From Roseomonas gilardii subsp. gilardii (GTDB lineage: Bacteria > Pseudomonadota > Alphaproteobacteria > Acetobacterales > Acetobacteraceae): 64,000 bases of DNA. A program made the position numbers and the translations under genes. Below the pieces are notes generated by a model. That model worked only from the letters and a program-made list of their open reading frames with translations, was not told the origin of the DNA and ran no database searches. The DNA lies in contig NZ_CP095554.1 in NCBI RefSeq assembly GCF_023078375.1, positions 375,001 to 439,000 on the forward strand, read 5' to 3'. This document shows positions 18,242 to 27,744 of this stretch, piece by piece; the stretch's first letter is position 1, and the number at the start of each line of letters is the position of its first letter.

Positions 18242-18730
18242 TTACGGCACGCGATGCGTGTCGTCCGGCCGCTGCGGCGGCAGCTTGATCGCCAGGACGC
18301 GGAACCGCCCTTCCGTGGCGTGGGAGCCGGCATGGACCGTGCCCTTGGGGATGGTGATCAGGTCGCCCGGCTTCACCTGCACCTCGCGGTCGCCCAGCCA
18401 GAAGGTGCCGCTGCCCGCCAGCACCAGCTGCACCTCGTTGGCATCGGCATGGTAGTGCTTGAAGACATTGCCGCTCTGCACCGCCACGGTGCCGTATTCC
18501 GTCGTGACCAGGGTCCGCGAGCGCAGGTCGGTGCCGCTGACCAGGGGGCCGATCTCCTCCTCGCTCAGCCCGGTCAGGTTGAGCAGACCCGGCGTCAGGG
18601 GAGGCGGGGCCGCCGGGCTGGCCGCCGTTTGGGCCCCCGCCGGGGTGGTGAGGCGCGGCAGGTCGGGCGCCGCCAGCAGCCCGGCCACGAAGCCGATGCC
18701 GAGACTGCCGCAGAGAAGCATGAGGCGCAT
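18242..18730 (-). CDS. Exported cupin-domain protein
   Basis: A 162-residue protein with an N-terminal signal or anchor (MRLMLLCGSLGIGFVAGLLA) and a proline-rich linker. A single cupin barrel at about residues 85-150 has HYHADANEVQLVLAGSGTFW (HxH...E metal motif) and IPKGTVHAGSH (second histidine). The start ATG 18730 has AGGGGAAACG upstream; the longer frame start at 18769 lacks one. A periplasmic metal-binding or small-molecule role is likely; there is no specific function to name. Confidence 0.78.
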   Translation of the reverse strand: MRLMLLCGSLGIGFVAGLLAAPDLPRLTTPAGAQTAASPAAPPPLTPGLLNLTGLSEEEIGPLVSGTDLRSRTLVTTEYGTVAVQSGNVFKHYHADANEVQLVLAGSGTFWLGDREVQVKPGDLITIPKGTVHAGSHATEGRFRVLAIKLPPQRPDDTHRVP

Positions 18731-18814
18731 GGTCGTTTCCCCTGGAATTCCTTTTGTTCCCAGGAGCATGGGGCCAGGACCACGGCTTCGGCAAGCATGC
18801 CGTGGCGATGCCCC

Positions 18815-19993
18815 TCAGCCCGCTGGCACCGAGGCGCAGAATTCCACCAGCCGGTCGATCTCGGCCTCGTTGTTGTAGTAGTGCGGCGAGGCGCGCAGCA
18901 GGCTGGGCAGGCCGCGCCTTTCGGCATCGATGCGCGTGCTGCCGGGTTCGGAGGCGCCGATGGTGATCCCCGCCTCCCCGGCCTGGGCAACCACGGCGCG
19001 GGCATCCCGCCCTTCCAGAGTGAAGCTGACGATGGCCGAGGGGTTCCGTCCCAGGTCGCGGAGCATGGCGCCGGGGATCGCGCGCAGCCCCTCCCGCAGA
19101 CGAGTGGCCATGGCGTGGCAGCGCGCCTCGATCGCTTCCAGCCCCAATGTCAGCGCATAGTCCACCGCCACCCCCAGCCCGGCGCGGGCGGCGTAGTTGT
19201 TCTCCCAGGTCTCGAAGCGCCGGGCATCCGCGCGCAGCCGGCACTCGCCCCGGCTGACCCAGGGCGCGGCGAAATGGTCGATCATCACCGGCTCCAGCCG
19301 CTCCAGCAGCCCCTGCCGCACATAGAGGAAGCCCGTGCCGCGCGGCCCACGCAGGAACTTCCGCCCGGTGGCGGACAGCATGTCGCAGCCGAGGGCCTGC
19401 ACATCCACCGGCATCTGCCCCACCGCCTGGCAGGCATCGAGGAGATAGGGGATGCCATGCGCCCGGGCGATCCGCCCGATCGCGGCAGCCGGGTTGGCCA
19501 GCCCGCCATTGGTCGGCACCCAGGTGACGGCGATCAGCTTCACTCTGCCATCGATCATCCGCTCCAGCGCCGCGAGGTCGAGTTCCCCAGTCGCGTCGCT
19601 CGGCACCACCTCCACCACCGCGCCGGTGCGCCGCGCCACCTGGAGGAAGGCGACGTAGTTCGCCGCGTATTCCGCCTCGGCGGTCAGGATGCGGTCCCCC
19701 GGACCGAAGCGGAGGCTGTAGAACGCCATCTGCCAGGCGACGGTGGCATTCTCGGTGAGGGCGATCTCCTCCGGCGCCGCGTTCAGCAGCCGCGCCACCG
19801 AGCGGTACACCCCGTCCAGCCGCACGGCCTCCTGCGCCGCGGCGGCATAGCCGCCGATCTCCGCCTCCAGGTCCAGATGCGCCTTGACCGCCCCGACCAC
19901 CGGCACGGGCATCAGACCGGCCCCGGCATTGTGCAGATAGGCCCGCCGGGCCGTGGCCGGCGTGTCCGCCCGGACCCTCTCGATATCGATCAT
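18815..19993 (-). CDS. Class V aminotransferase-fold PLP-dependent enzyme
   Basis: A 392-residue enzyme of the cysteine desulfurase/isopenicillin-N-epimerase fold. Features: RRAYLHNAGAGLMP at the N-terminus, ALTENATVAWQMAFYSL, the PLP-contacting PYLLDACQAVGQMPVDV, and the Schiff-base lysine in LSATGRKFLRGPRGTGFLY. It lacks the mobile-loop cysteine of typical NifS/IscS desulfurases, so epimerase, lyase or EgtE-like activity is as likely as desulfuration. It stands alone, 45 bp past the cupin start on the same strand. Confidence 0.85.
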   Translation of the reverse strand: MIDIERVRADTPATARRAYLHNAGAGLMPVPVVGAVKAHLDLEAEIGGYAAAAQEAVRLDGVYRSVARLLNAAPEEIALTENATVAWQMAFYSLRFGPGDRILTAEAEYAANYVAFLQVARRTGAVVEVVPSDATGELDLAALERMIDGRVKLIAVTWVPTNGGLANPAAAIGRIARAHGIPYLLDACQAVGQMPVDVQALGCDMLSATGRKFLRGPRGTGFLYVRQGLLERLEPVMIDHFAAPWVSRGECRLRADARRFETWENNYAARAGLGVAVDYALTLGLEAIEARCHAMATRLREGLRAIPGAMLRDLGRNPSAIVSFTLEGRDARAVVAQAGEAGITIGASEPGSTRIDAERRGLPSLLRASPHYYNNEAEIDRLVEFCASVPAG

Positions 19994-20222
19994 GCCACCC
20001 TCCGAAGCCGGCCTGGAACTCCGGGGCCAGCTTCATCCCCGCCGCCAGGGCTGCCAAGGCCACCAGCCGGCGCGACCGGGGCGGCCGCCCGGAATAAGGC
20101 ACCGGAAACCGGGCGGGCCGGTGACGCAGGCCGACCCCTGCCCTAGATACCGGGGGAGACAGCTTTCCCCCCGGCGGCGGCCTCCGGCACGCCCCGGCAA
20201 CCCTTAGCCAGGACATCCACGC

Positions 20223-20567
20223 ATGAAGAACCTGACCAACATGCTCAAGCAGGCCCAGCAGATGCAGTCGAAGATGCAGGAGATGCAGGCCAAGCTGGAG
20301 GCCCAGGTGGTCGAGGGCCAGTCGGGCGCGGGCATGGTGAAGGTCTCGCTCTCCGGCAAGGGCGACCTCAAGAGCGTGACGATCGACCCCTCCCTGATGT
20401 CGGCGGAGGAGCGCGAGGTGCTGGAGGACCTGCTGATCGCCGCCCATGCCGATGCCAAGACGAAGGTGGAAGCGATGATGGCCGAGGAGATGCAGAAGGC
20501 CACCGCCGGGCTGAACATCCCCGGCATGGGTGGCGGCCTGCCGGGCGGCTTCAAGCTGCCGTTCTGA
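20223..20567 (+). CDS. ybaB: YbaB/EbfC-family nucleoid-associated protein
   Basis: A 114-residue DNA-binding protein of standard family length: MKNLTNMLKQAQQMQSKMQE, then VKVSLSGKGDLKSVTIDPSL and LIAAHADAKTKVEAMMAEEM, with a glycine-rich tail. It forms a tweezer-like dimer on DNA. It sits between dnaX and recR as in most bacteria, though here five genes have been inserted between dnaX and ybaB. Confidence 0.95.
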   Translation: MKNLTNMLKQAQQMQSKMQEMQAKLEAQVVEGQSGAGMVKVSLSGKGDLKSVTIDPSLMSAEEREVLEDLLIAAHADAKTKVEAMMAEEMQKATAGLNIPGMGGGLPGGFKLPF

Positions 20568-20833
20568 GCGGAGCCCGGTTGCCGGAGACGGTCCGGGGCC
20601 AATTCCTGGGGCCGCTCCCGGGAAGGCGGCGCCAGCGTGGCCCCCCGGCCGGAAGCGGTTCCAGCATCCGCGCCCCGGGGCGCCGGCAAGGCGGGGCCGG
20701 TGGCCCACCGCGACATGGGCCGGCACGGTGGGCACCCTCGCGGAACTCCCGGCCGATCCCTATATGTTCCGGGTATCGGTCAAGCCCGGTTCGCGCCCCG
20801 CGGCGGTGCGGAAGGTGCCGCGCGGAGCATGGA

Positions 20834-21433
20834 ATGAGCCATCCCAACGACCCTGTCGAACAGCTTGTCGGCCTGCTGTCCCGCCTGCCCGGCTACGGCC
20901 GGCGCTCGGCGCGGCGGGCGGTGCTGAAGATGCTGCAGGACCCGCAGCGGCTGATGCTGCCCCTCGCCGACGGGCTGCGGATCGCGGCCGAGGCCGTGCG
21001 GCCCTGCGAGGTCTGTGGCAATCTCGACACCGCCTCCCCCTGCCATGTCTGCCGCGACCCGCATCGCGAGCGCGGGCTGGTCTGTGTGGTGGAGGGGGTG
21101 GCCGATCTCTGGGCGCTGGAACGGGCGGGGGCGCATCGCGGCCTCTACCATGTGCTGGGCGGCGTGCTGTCGCCGCTCGGCGGGGTGGGGCCGGAGGATC
21201 TGCGCATCCAGTCCCTGGTGCGGCGCGTGGCGGAGGATGGCATCCGCGAGGTGATCCTCGCCCTCCCCGCCACGGTGGAGGGCGCCACCACGGGCCACTA
21301 CCTGCATGACCGGCTGCACGACCTGCCGGTGCAGGTCACGCGCCTCGCCCAGGGTGTTCCCATGGGGGGCGCACTGGATGTGCTCGACGATGGCACCCTC
21401 GCCGCCGCCTTGCGGGCACGCCGGCCGGTTTAG
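20834..21433 (+). CDS. recR: Recombination mediator RecR
   Basis: A 199-residue protein: helix-hairpin-helix LVGLLSRLPGYGRRSARRAV, the four-cysteine zinc finger CEVCGNLDTASPCHVC, the TOPRIM domain VCVVEGVADLWALERAG and the C-terminal Walker-B-like VTRLAQGVPMGGALDVLDDG. It loads RecA together with RecF/RecO. I use ATG 20834; the frame is open to 20579 but without conserved content. It lies 266 bp after ybaB, and that gap holds nothing recognisable. Confidence 0.95.
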   Translation: MSHPNDPVEQLVGLLSRLPGYGRRSARRAVLKMLQDPQRLMLPLADGLRIAAEAVRPCEVCGNLDTASPCHVCRDPHRERGLVCVVEGVADLWALERAGAHRGLYHVLGGVLSPLGGVGPEDLRIQSLVRRVAEDGIREVILALPATVEGATTGHYLHDRLHDLPVQVTRLAQGVPMGGALDVLDDGTLAAALRARRPV

Positions 21434-21490
21434 CCAGCCCCGTCCCGCGCGGCAGGATACGGCCGGGGCCACTGCCTTGGCCCTATCCCA

Positions 21491-22114
21491 TCAGTCACAG
21501 TTTCCCGCCACGGGCGACAGGCGGCTCGTGAGACCGGACACATCGAAGGCCGCTACCCGCCCCTCCCCCGAACGCCGCATCAGTTCCACCGTGATGTTCC
21601 TGGCGGTCTCTATCCGCGCCAGCAACACGGCGGGCACGGGCGCATATGTTCGCTGCCGGTCTCCGGAAAGGCGCCAGACGCTGACCATGGCGGCATCCCT
21701 TTCGATCAGGACGGACACCCTGGGGTCCACGGAAGCGGCCGGCACCTTCCAGTCGATCCACAGGACGGCGTTGCCATTGCGGCAGCCGACCACAAGCTGC
21801 GGCCGTTGGCCATTCGTTCCACGGAAGGTTCTGGCCTCCACCCTGTGGACCGAAGTGACGATGTCCCCTCCACCGGGTGCCGCCACGTCGCCATCCTCGG
21901 ACGATCGCCCCGGGGAGGGGAACTGCACGGGCGTTGCCAGGCCGGAGGGCAAATCCAGGGATCGCGCTTCCGGGAATGATACGCCCCGGAGTGGGTAAGC
22001 ACGTGCCGCATCATCGGCCGCCCCGGCAGCGTCGGGGAGAATGTTCGATAGAACAAGGGCAAGAACCGCCAGCTTGGTCAGACTGCCAGCCGTCTTACGG
22101 CCGCACAGGGACAT
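21491..22114 (-). CDS. Exported VasI/TagO-like protein
   Basis: A 207-residue protein with a Sec-type signal (LTKLAVLALVLSNILPDAAG, cleavage near AGA-AD). The C-terminal 100 residues match the pattern of type VI secretion associated VasI/TagO and similar exported proteins: PQLVVGCRNGNAVLWIDWKV, a tryptophan-serine strand VSVWRLSGDR, VLLARIETARNITVELMR, then VAAFDVSGLTSRLSPVAGNC. No other type VI genes are in the window, so a secretion role is unproven. It converges with recR and has an AT-rich 5' region. Confidence 0.6.
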   Translation of the reverse strand: MSLCGRKTAGSLTKLAVLALVLSNILPDAAGAADDAARAYPLRGVSFPEARSLDLPSGLATPVQFPSPGRSSEDGDVAAPGGGDIVTSVHRVEARTFRGTNGQRPQLVVGCRNGNAVLWIDWKVPAASVDPRVSVLIERDAAMVSVWRLSGDRQRTYAPVPAVLLARIETARNITVELMRRSGEGRVAAFDVSGLTSRLSPVAGNCD

Positions 22115-22326
22115 GGCAGTTTCTCCAGTTCAGGGAATGAGCAAAAGCTGCGGAACGCGACAGCCATCCCCCTGCTCTCAATGCAACCGCCACAACCCAC
22201 AAGGCAACCATTGAAGGTATTTCTGCAAACATTCACACTTTTTTGTGTAAAATCTTAAGTTTCATACAACCATGGCGCCTCATATGGGTTCGCCCCCGAG
22301 AAGCCCCTCCTGGTCCGGTTCCGCCG
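22115..22326. promoter_or_regulatory. AT-rich spacer upstream of the VasI-like gene
   Basis: This 212 bp spacer separates the VasI-like gene (start 22114, leftward) from the stop of the DUF4403 gene. About 22205-22270 is strongly AT-rich against the background. It contains a small symmetric element, ACAC-TTTTTT-GTGT (22235-22248), which may belong to the promoter or a weak terminator for the leftward DUF4403 gene. No motif is firmly recognised. Confidence 0.35.
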
Positions 22327-23916
22327 CTACGGCACCGGCAGATCCGTCACCTCCGCCTCCACCCCGGCCTCGGCGGTGCCCAGGACGGTCAAGGCGTCGT
22401 TCTCCGGCACCACCTGTTCCAGGCGCAGGCTGGGCTTCGTCAGGGTCACGCGCAGCCCGCCGGTGAAGGCAGGGTCCGAGAGGCGGCGGCGCAACTCGGC
22501 CATGGCGCCGTCCATCACGTCCTTGAGGTCATAGACGGCGAGCTCGCTGATCCGCTCGCGGAGCTGGCGCTCGAAGATCAACGTGGCCAGCGACCAGGCC
22601 GTGCTGTCCAGGCTGCGGGCGAAACGCAGATCCTCCAGCCCGATCCGCGTGCCGCCCCGGCTCAGCACCGGCCGGGCCGAGAAGACCACCCGCCCCGTGG
22701 TGTCGGGCCAGAGGCCCGGCAGGTCGGCACTGAAGCGCACCGCCAGGGCGATGGCGGGGGCGCTGGGATACAGGAAGATCTCCTGCACCCGCAGCCGCGC
22801 CGTTCCCAGCGGAGTCTCGACCGGGATGTCGCGGTGACCGAATTCCCGCATCAGCCAGTCGCGGATCATGTCATAGCCGGCACGCACCGGAACGGAGAGA
22901 CGCAGACGCCCGTCACGCTCGTTCCAGCGTTCCGGCAGGGTGTCGAGCGGCGGCAGGAAGCCCGGCGGCGCCTCCTCCGGCTTCCGCGAGGCGATGCTGG
23001 TGCGGGCGCGCAGACCCAGCACCACCCGCAGCCGTTCGGGCTCCACGAGCAGTTCCGACAGGCCCACCGATTGCGGCTGGATGCCGATCCAGAGCGGCGG
23101 CGCGGCGGGAAGCTGCACCCGGATGTCGCGCGGCTGCCAGAGTTCCAGCGCCTGCCGGCGGATGGCGTCGCAGGGCATCAGCTTGGCGAGTTGTTCCGGC
23201 AGGCCGCGCAGGGCCGTCTCGATCTGCGCCCGGACCCGCTCCTCGATGCCGATCCAGACGCCGCCGAGGATCTCCAGCCGCGGGCTGCGGGTCCAGCGAT
23301 AGTCCACCGCCATGTCCACCACGGGGCACCAGCCCCGGTCGAGGGTCAGGCCCAGATCCGCCCGCACCATGGCGGCGGCGTCGATCTTCTTCTCGTCGAG
23401 CGACAGGAACTCCGCCAGCCCGCCGCCGAGCCCCACGGAGCCGGAGACGGAGAGCGGCACCTGGACCCGCAGCCTTCCCCCGGCATCCGAAAGGACAAAG
23501 CCTCCCTCGCGCCGGATCACCAAGTCATAAAGCGTTTCGGCATCCGCCTCGCTCGCTTGGCGGAACTCGGCCGGAACAGCCCGTTCGGCGGCTTGGCGCA
23601 GCAGGCCGAAGGGCAGGCGCAGTTGCAGGGCGACGGCACTCTCCCTCGCCGGCAGGTCCAGCCGGGCGGCGCGGCGCTCAGGTTCAGTGGCCAGCAGCAT
23701 GTCCCGGTCCCGCAGCCAGAGGAGCCCACCCGCGGCGGCGAGGAGAATCAGGCCCGCCAAGAGCCCACGCGCCAGCCGGCGCGGCCACCGCCGGGACGGG
23801 GTGCCTGTCGCCTTGCGTTCCGCCACGGTCAGCGCGACAGGCCTGGGCGACAGGCCGGGGGCGACGCCCCGCGAAGGCAGCCCGTCACGCCTCTCCGCCC
23901 CCATTCCTCTGGGCAC
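22327..23916 (-). CDS. DUF4403 family protein, membrane-anchored
   Basis: A 529-residue protein with an Arg-rich N-terminus and one membrane helix (LARGLLAGLILLAAAGGLLWL, about residues 48-68); the rest is probably periplasmic. The repeated beta-rich layout, SAVALQLRLPFGLLRQAAER near the N-terminus, VDYRWTRSPRLEILG in the middle and paired WIGIQPQSVGLSELLVEPERL segments match DUF4403, a family of tubular lipid-binding-like (BPI/SMP-like) fold. Its stated start overlaps the upstream LysR gene by 32 bp; a GTG at 23826 is a shorter alternative. No experimental function is known to me for this family. Confidence 0.72.
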   Translation of the reverse strand: MPRGMGAERRDGLPSRGVAPGLSPRPVALTVAERKATGTPSRRWPRRLARGLLAGLILLAAAGGLLWLRDRDMLLATEPERRAARLDLPARESAVALQLRLPFGLLRQAAERAVPAEFRQASEADAETLYDLVIRREGGFVLSDAGGRLRVQVPLSVSGSVGLGGGLAEFLSLDEKKIDAAAMVRADLGLTLDRGWCPVVDMAVDYRWTRSPRLEILGGVWIGIEERVRAQIETALRGLPEQLAKLMPCDAIRRQALELWQPRDIRVQLPAAPPLWIGIQPQSVGLSELLVEPERLRVVLGLRARTSIASRKPEEAPPGFLPPLDTLPERWNERDGRLRLSVPVRAGYDMIRDWLMREFGHRDIPVETPLGTARLRVQEIFLYPSAPAIALAVRFSADLPGLWPDTTGRVVFSARPVLSRGGTRIGLEDLRFARSLDSTAWSLATLIFERQLRERISELAVYDLKDVMDGAMAELRRRLSDPAFTGGLRVTLTKPSLRLEQVVPENDALTVLGTAEAGVEAEVTDLPVP

Positions 23917-24796
23917 GCGGGCCGAAATGCTCCGTCAGGAAATCGATCAGGGCGCGGGTCTTGGGGACGGGCAGATGCCCCGGCGGCTGCACGGCATGGA
24001 GGATGAGTTCCCGCCCGCGGAATTCCGGCATCACCTCCACCAGCCGCCCTTCGCGGATGGCTGTCTGGGTCAGGTTCAGCGGCAACAGGCAGAGGCCGGC
24101 GCCATCCAGCGTCGCCTGCATCAGCACATCCACGTTGTTGACGGTGAAGCGGCTGGTGACCGGCACGGACACCGCGCCATCCGGTCCCTCGAAGCTCCAG
24201 GTCTGCCAGGCCGTGCCGATCAGGTGCAGGCAGGCATGCCGCGCCAGATCGGCCGGGTGGCGGGGCGTGCCGTGCTTCTCCAGATAGGAGGGCGAGGCAC
24301 AGAGGAGCATCCGTGAGGTCGTGATCCGGCGGGAGATCAGGCTGGAATCGGGCAGGCGACCGACCCGCAGCACGAGGTCGTAGCCTTCCTCCACCAGATC
24401 CACGACACGGTCCGTCAGCACCAGCTCCAGCTCGATCTCCGGATAGCGGGCGAGGAAGGTGCTGACGAGCGGGGCGAGATAGTGCTGGCCGAAGGAGACG
24501 GGCGCGTTCACCCGCAGGCGCCCGCGCGGGGTCAGGGCGCCGACGCTGGCCTCCTCCTCCGCCAGGCCGATCAGGTCCAGCACCTGGCGGGCCCGCTCCA
24601 GGAAGACCTGCCCCTCGGATGTCAGGCTGACGCGGCGGGTGGTGCGGTTCAGCAGCCGCACGCCCAGATGCCGCTCCAGCTCCGCGACATGGTCACTGGT
24701 GGCGGAGCGCGACAGGTCCATGGCCTCGGCGGCCCGGGTGAAGCTGCCGGTTTCCGCGACCTTGGCGAAGACCTCCATGGCCTGCAGCTTGTTCAT
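23885..24796 (-). CDS. LysR-family transcriptional regulator
   Basis: A 303-residue LysR protein of the group with MNKLQAMEVFAKVAETGSFT at its start. The HTH (residues 1-60) includes MDLSRSATSDHVAELERHLG and LLNRTTRRVSLTSEGQ. The effector domain has RLRVNAPVSFGQHYLAPLVS, LVEEGYDLVLRVGRLPDSSL and a C-terminal VPKTRALIDFLTEHF. I chose ATG 24796; the frame runs much farther upstream with non-conserved sequence. The downstream DUF4403 gene overlaps it, so the two may be co-transcribed. Confidence 0.9.
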   Translation of the reverse strand: MNKLQAMEVFAKVAETGSFTRAAEAMDLSRSATSDHVAELERHLGVRLLNRTTRRVSLTSEGQVFLERARQVLDLIGLAEEEASVGALTPRGRLRVNAPVSFGQHYLAPLVSTFLARYPEIELELVLTDRVVDLVEEGYDLVLRVGRLPDSSLISRRITTSRMLLCASPSYLEKHGTPRHPADLARHACLHLIGTAWQTWSFEGPDGAVSVPVTSRFTVNNVDVLMQATLDGAGLCLLPLNLTQTAIREGRLVEVMPEFRGRELILHAVQPPGHLPVPKTRALIDFLTEHFGPRAQRNGGGEA

Positions 24797-24922
24797 GGCC
24801 GTCCGGGGTCTCCGCTGTGCCGGGGCGGCTGTCAACCGTTGCGCACCACCGTGCCCGCAACGCCCCCGGCGTGGATCATAGGGCGTCCGGTCCGGGCCGG
24901 TGTCGTTCCCCGCCTTCACAAT

Positions 24923-24964
24923 GGTTCGAGAGCGGGGGTTCGAGAGCGGGGGTTCGAGAGCGGG
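24923..24964. repeat. 14-bp tandem repeat, three copies
   Basis: GGTTCGAGAGCGGG occurs three times head to tail without a mismatch, in the non-coding spacer between LysR and the small-peptide unit. The GGTTCGA core resembles a tRNA T-loop, but no tRNA fold surrounds it. It may be a slippage-generated minisatellite. Confidence 0.85.
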
Positions 24965-25010
24965 CGAGCCGGGGAAGGTTTCCGGCCCGCCCGCGGAGCC
25001 CGCATGAAGA

Positions 25011-25037
25011 AAGGGCGCCCCCATCCGGAGCGCCCTT
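25011..25037 (-). terminator. Rho-independent terminator after the small-peptide unit
   Basis: A perfect 8 bp stem, AAGGGCGC/GCGCCCTT, with an 11-base loop. On the minus strand it is followed by TTTCTTC and lies 29 bases past the stop of the 34-residue peptide gene, as expected for the end of that leftward transcript. Confidence 0.7.
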
Positions 25038-25065
25038 GCATCGTATCGAGAGGGAGGGAGCCGCC

Positions 25066-25170
25066 TTAGCCGAGCCGGGGCGGCTGCTGCGGGTGGCCGG
25101 AAAGCCAGTCCAGCAGCAGCAAGATCCAGAGCGGGGAGGACGCGCTGTTCGTATCGTTTCCGGATTCCAT
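25066..25170 (-). CDS. 34-residue hydrophobic small protein
   Basis: A short frame beginning MESGNDTNSASSPLWILLLL and ending in a proline-rich tail (GHPQQPPRLG). The start ATG at 25170 is preceded by AAAGGACGTCGGACC, a well-placed Shine-Dalgarno. It has one hydrophobic stretch (about residues 14-21). It begins 41 bp after the stop of the secreted SNAGSS protein and is followed by a terminator hairpin, so the two genes form a closed transcription unit. I do not recognise it. Good start context and position support it as real, but length makes this uncertain. Confidence 0.5.
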   Translation of the reverse strand: MESGNDTNSASSPLWILLLLDWLSGHPQQPPRLG

Positions 25171-25211
25171 GGTCCGACGTCCTTTCAAAAGGCTGGCCGA
25201 AAGGCCGGCGG

Positions 25212-25580
25212 TCAGCGCGAGGCCACCAGGGTGTGGTGGAAGGTGCGGGCCTGGGTGCCGTAGCCACCGCCCACCGCACTGGAACCCGAGCCCGAGAAGT
25301 CGGTGGGCGAGGCGCCGATGCTGTTCTGGCTGAGCATCACCTGCTCCGCCGCCAGGGGAGAGCCGATGCCGACGGCCGAGGAACCGGCATTGCTGGTGTT
25401 CCGGGGGGTGGAGCCGAACAGGGCATGGGTGGTCGCCTCATAGGAAGGCGTGCCCTGAATGCTGGAGGAGCCGGCGTTGGAGAAATCCGTCACCTCGGCG
25501 GCCCCGGCGAAGGGAGCGGCGAAAGCGCCCAGCGACAGGGCCAGGGTGGCAGCGGCGATACGGGAAGAGATGCGGGACAT
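25212..25580 (-). CDS. Secreted Ser/Gly/Ala-rich protein with SNAGSS repeats
   Basis: A 122-residue protein with a clear Sec signal (IAAATLALSLGAFAAPFAGA, cleavage near AGA-AE). The mature part has three spaced, related segments: DFSNAGSSSIQG, NTSNAGSSAVGIG and DFSGSGSSAVGGG. These are separated by polar stretches, and there are no cysteines. Low complexity and repeat structure suggest an exported, possibly surface or envelope, protein. No known family is recognised. It heads a two-gene unit with the 34-residue protein. Confidence 0.72.
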   Translation of the reverse strand: MSRISSRIAAATLALSLGAFAAPFAGAAEVTDFSNAGSSSIQGTPSYEATTHALFGSTPRNTSNAGSSAVGIGSPLAAEQVMLSQNSIGASPTDFSGSGSSAVGGGYGTQARTFHHTLVASR

Positions 25581-25663
25581 CGTCTGGCCTCTTTGAGCCG
25601 GTCGGGCCTGATTGCCCGTCGGTAAGGACGATATGCGCCGTGTTTGGCATCGCGAGAACGGGC

Positions 25664-25688
25664 AAAAAACTGATTGTACCGATCAGTT
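25664..25688 (-). terminator. Rho-independent terminator
   Basis: On the minus strand a perfect 7 bp stem AACTGAT/ATCAGTT with a 7-base loop runs directly into a T run (the stem end plus TTTT), a classical intrinsic terminator. It lies about 255 bp beyond the pckA stop, so it may end the pckA transcript or an unrecognised small RNA transcribed leftward between 25690 and 25905. Confidence 0.65.
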
Positions 25689-25904
25689 CATGTGATGCTC
25701 AGGAGGTTTCTTCAACCTTTCGCCGCTACCGGTCCCTCCCGGGCCGGGAGCACCGGATAGGCGCGTGAACGGGCCGATCCGGGACTGGCGGAGCAGGAAA
25801 GTCGGGAAAGAGGCCGCTGTCGGCGGCGCCATGGAGTAGGGCACCGGATAGGAAGGGGAAGCATCGGCCAGGGGCCAGGGCCGGCAGGAAATCCCGCACG
25901 GGGT

Positions 25905-25935
25905 GATCCGGCCCGGAAGAAGCCCGGGCCGGATC
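25905..25935 (-). terminator. Strong hairpin just after pckA
   Basis: A perfect 12 bp stem, GATCCGGCCCGG/CCGGGCCGGATC, with a 7-base loop, eight bases beyond the pckA stop. There is no T run, so it could be a stabilising 3' hairpin or a Rho-assisted terminator. Confidence 0.6.
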
Positions 25936-25942
25936 CGTCGTC

Positions 25943-27552
<1,610 letters not shown>

Positions 27553-27744
27553 TCCGGCATGACCTCCTGAGAGAAGACGGTGGCTGAGTCCGCAGCCATA
27601 TAAAAGATCCAGCCTCGCCTTGCTATCCCAGCATGTGGTCACGGGGGTGGATTTCCGATAAAAAACGTTTCCTCGTCTCAATAACGTCGATTTTCGCAAC
27701 GGTTTCCAGCCGCCAGCGGGCGTCTCAAACCTGCCGGCCGAATC

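Larger units (their letters stand above)
25581..25942. other. Spacer between pckA and the secreted-protein gene
   Basis: The 362 bp spacer should hold the 3' end of the pckA transcript and the promoter of the leftward secreted-protein unit. It contains two strong inverted repeats, listed separately, and no reading frame I believe. The 60 bp next to the secreted gene contain a CGGGC/GCCCG inverted repeat that could form in its leader. Confidence 0.5.

Noticed and set aside
24923-24964. GGTTCGA cores as a possible tRNA T-arm
   Set aside because: The motif is repeated three times in tandem and no acceptor, D or anticodon arms can be folded around it.
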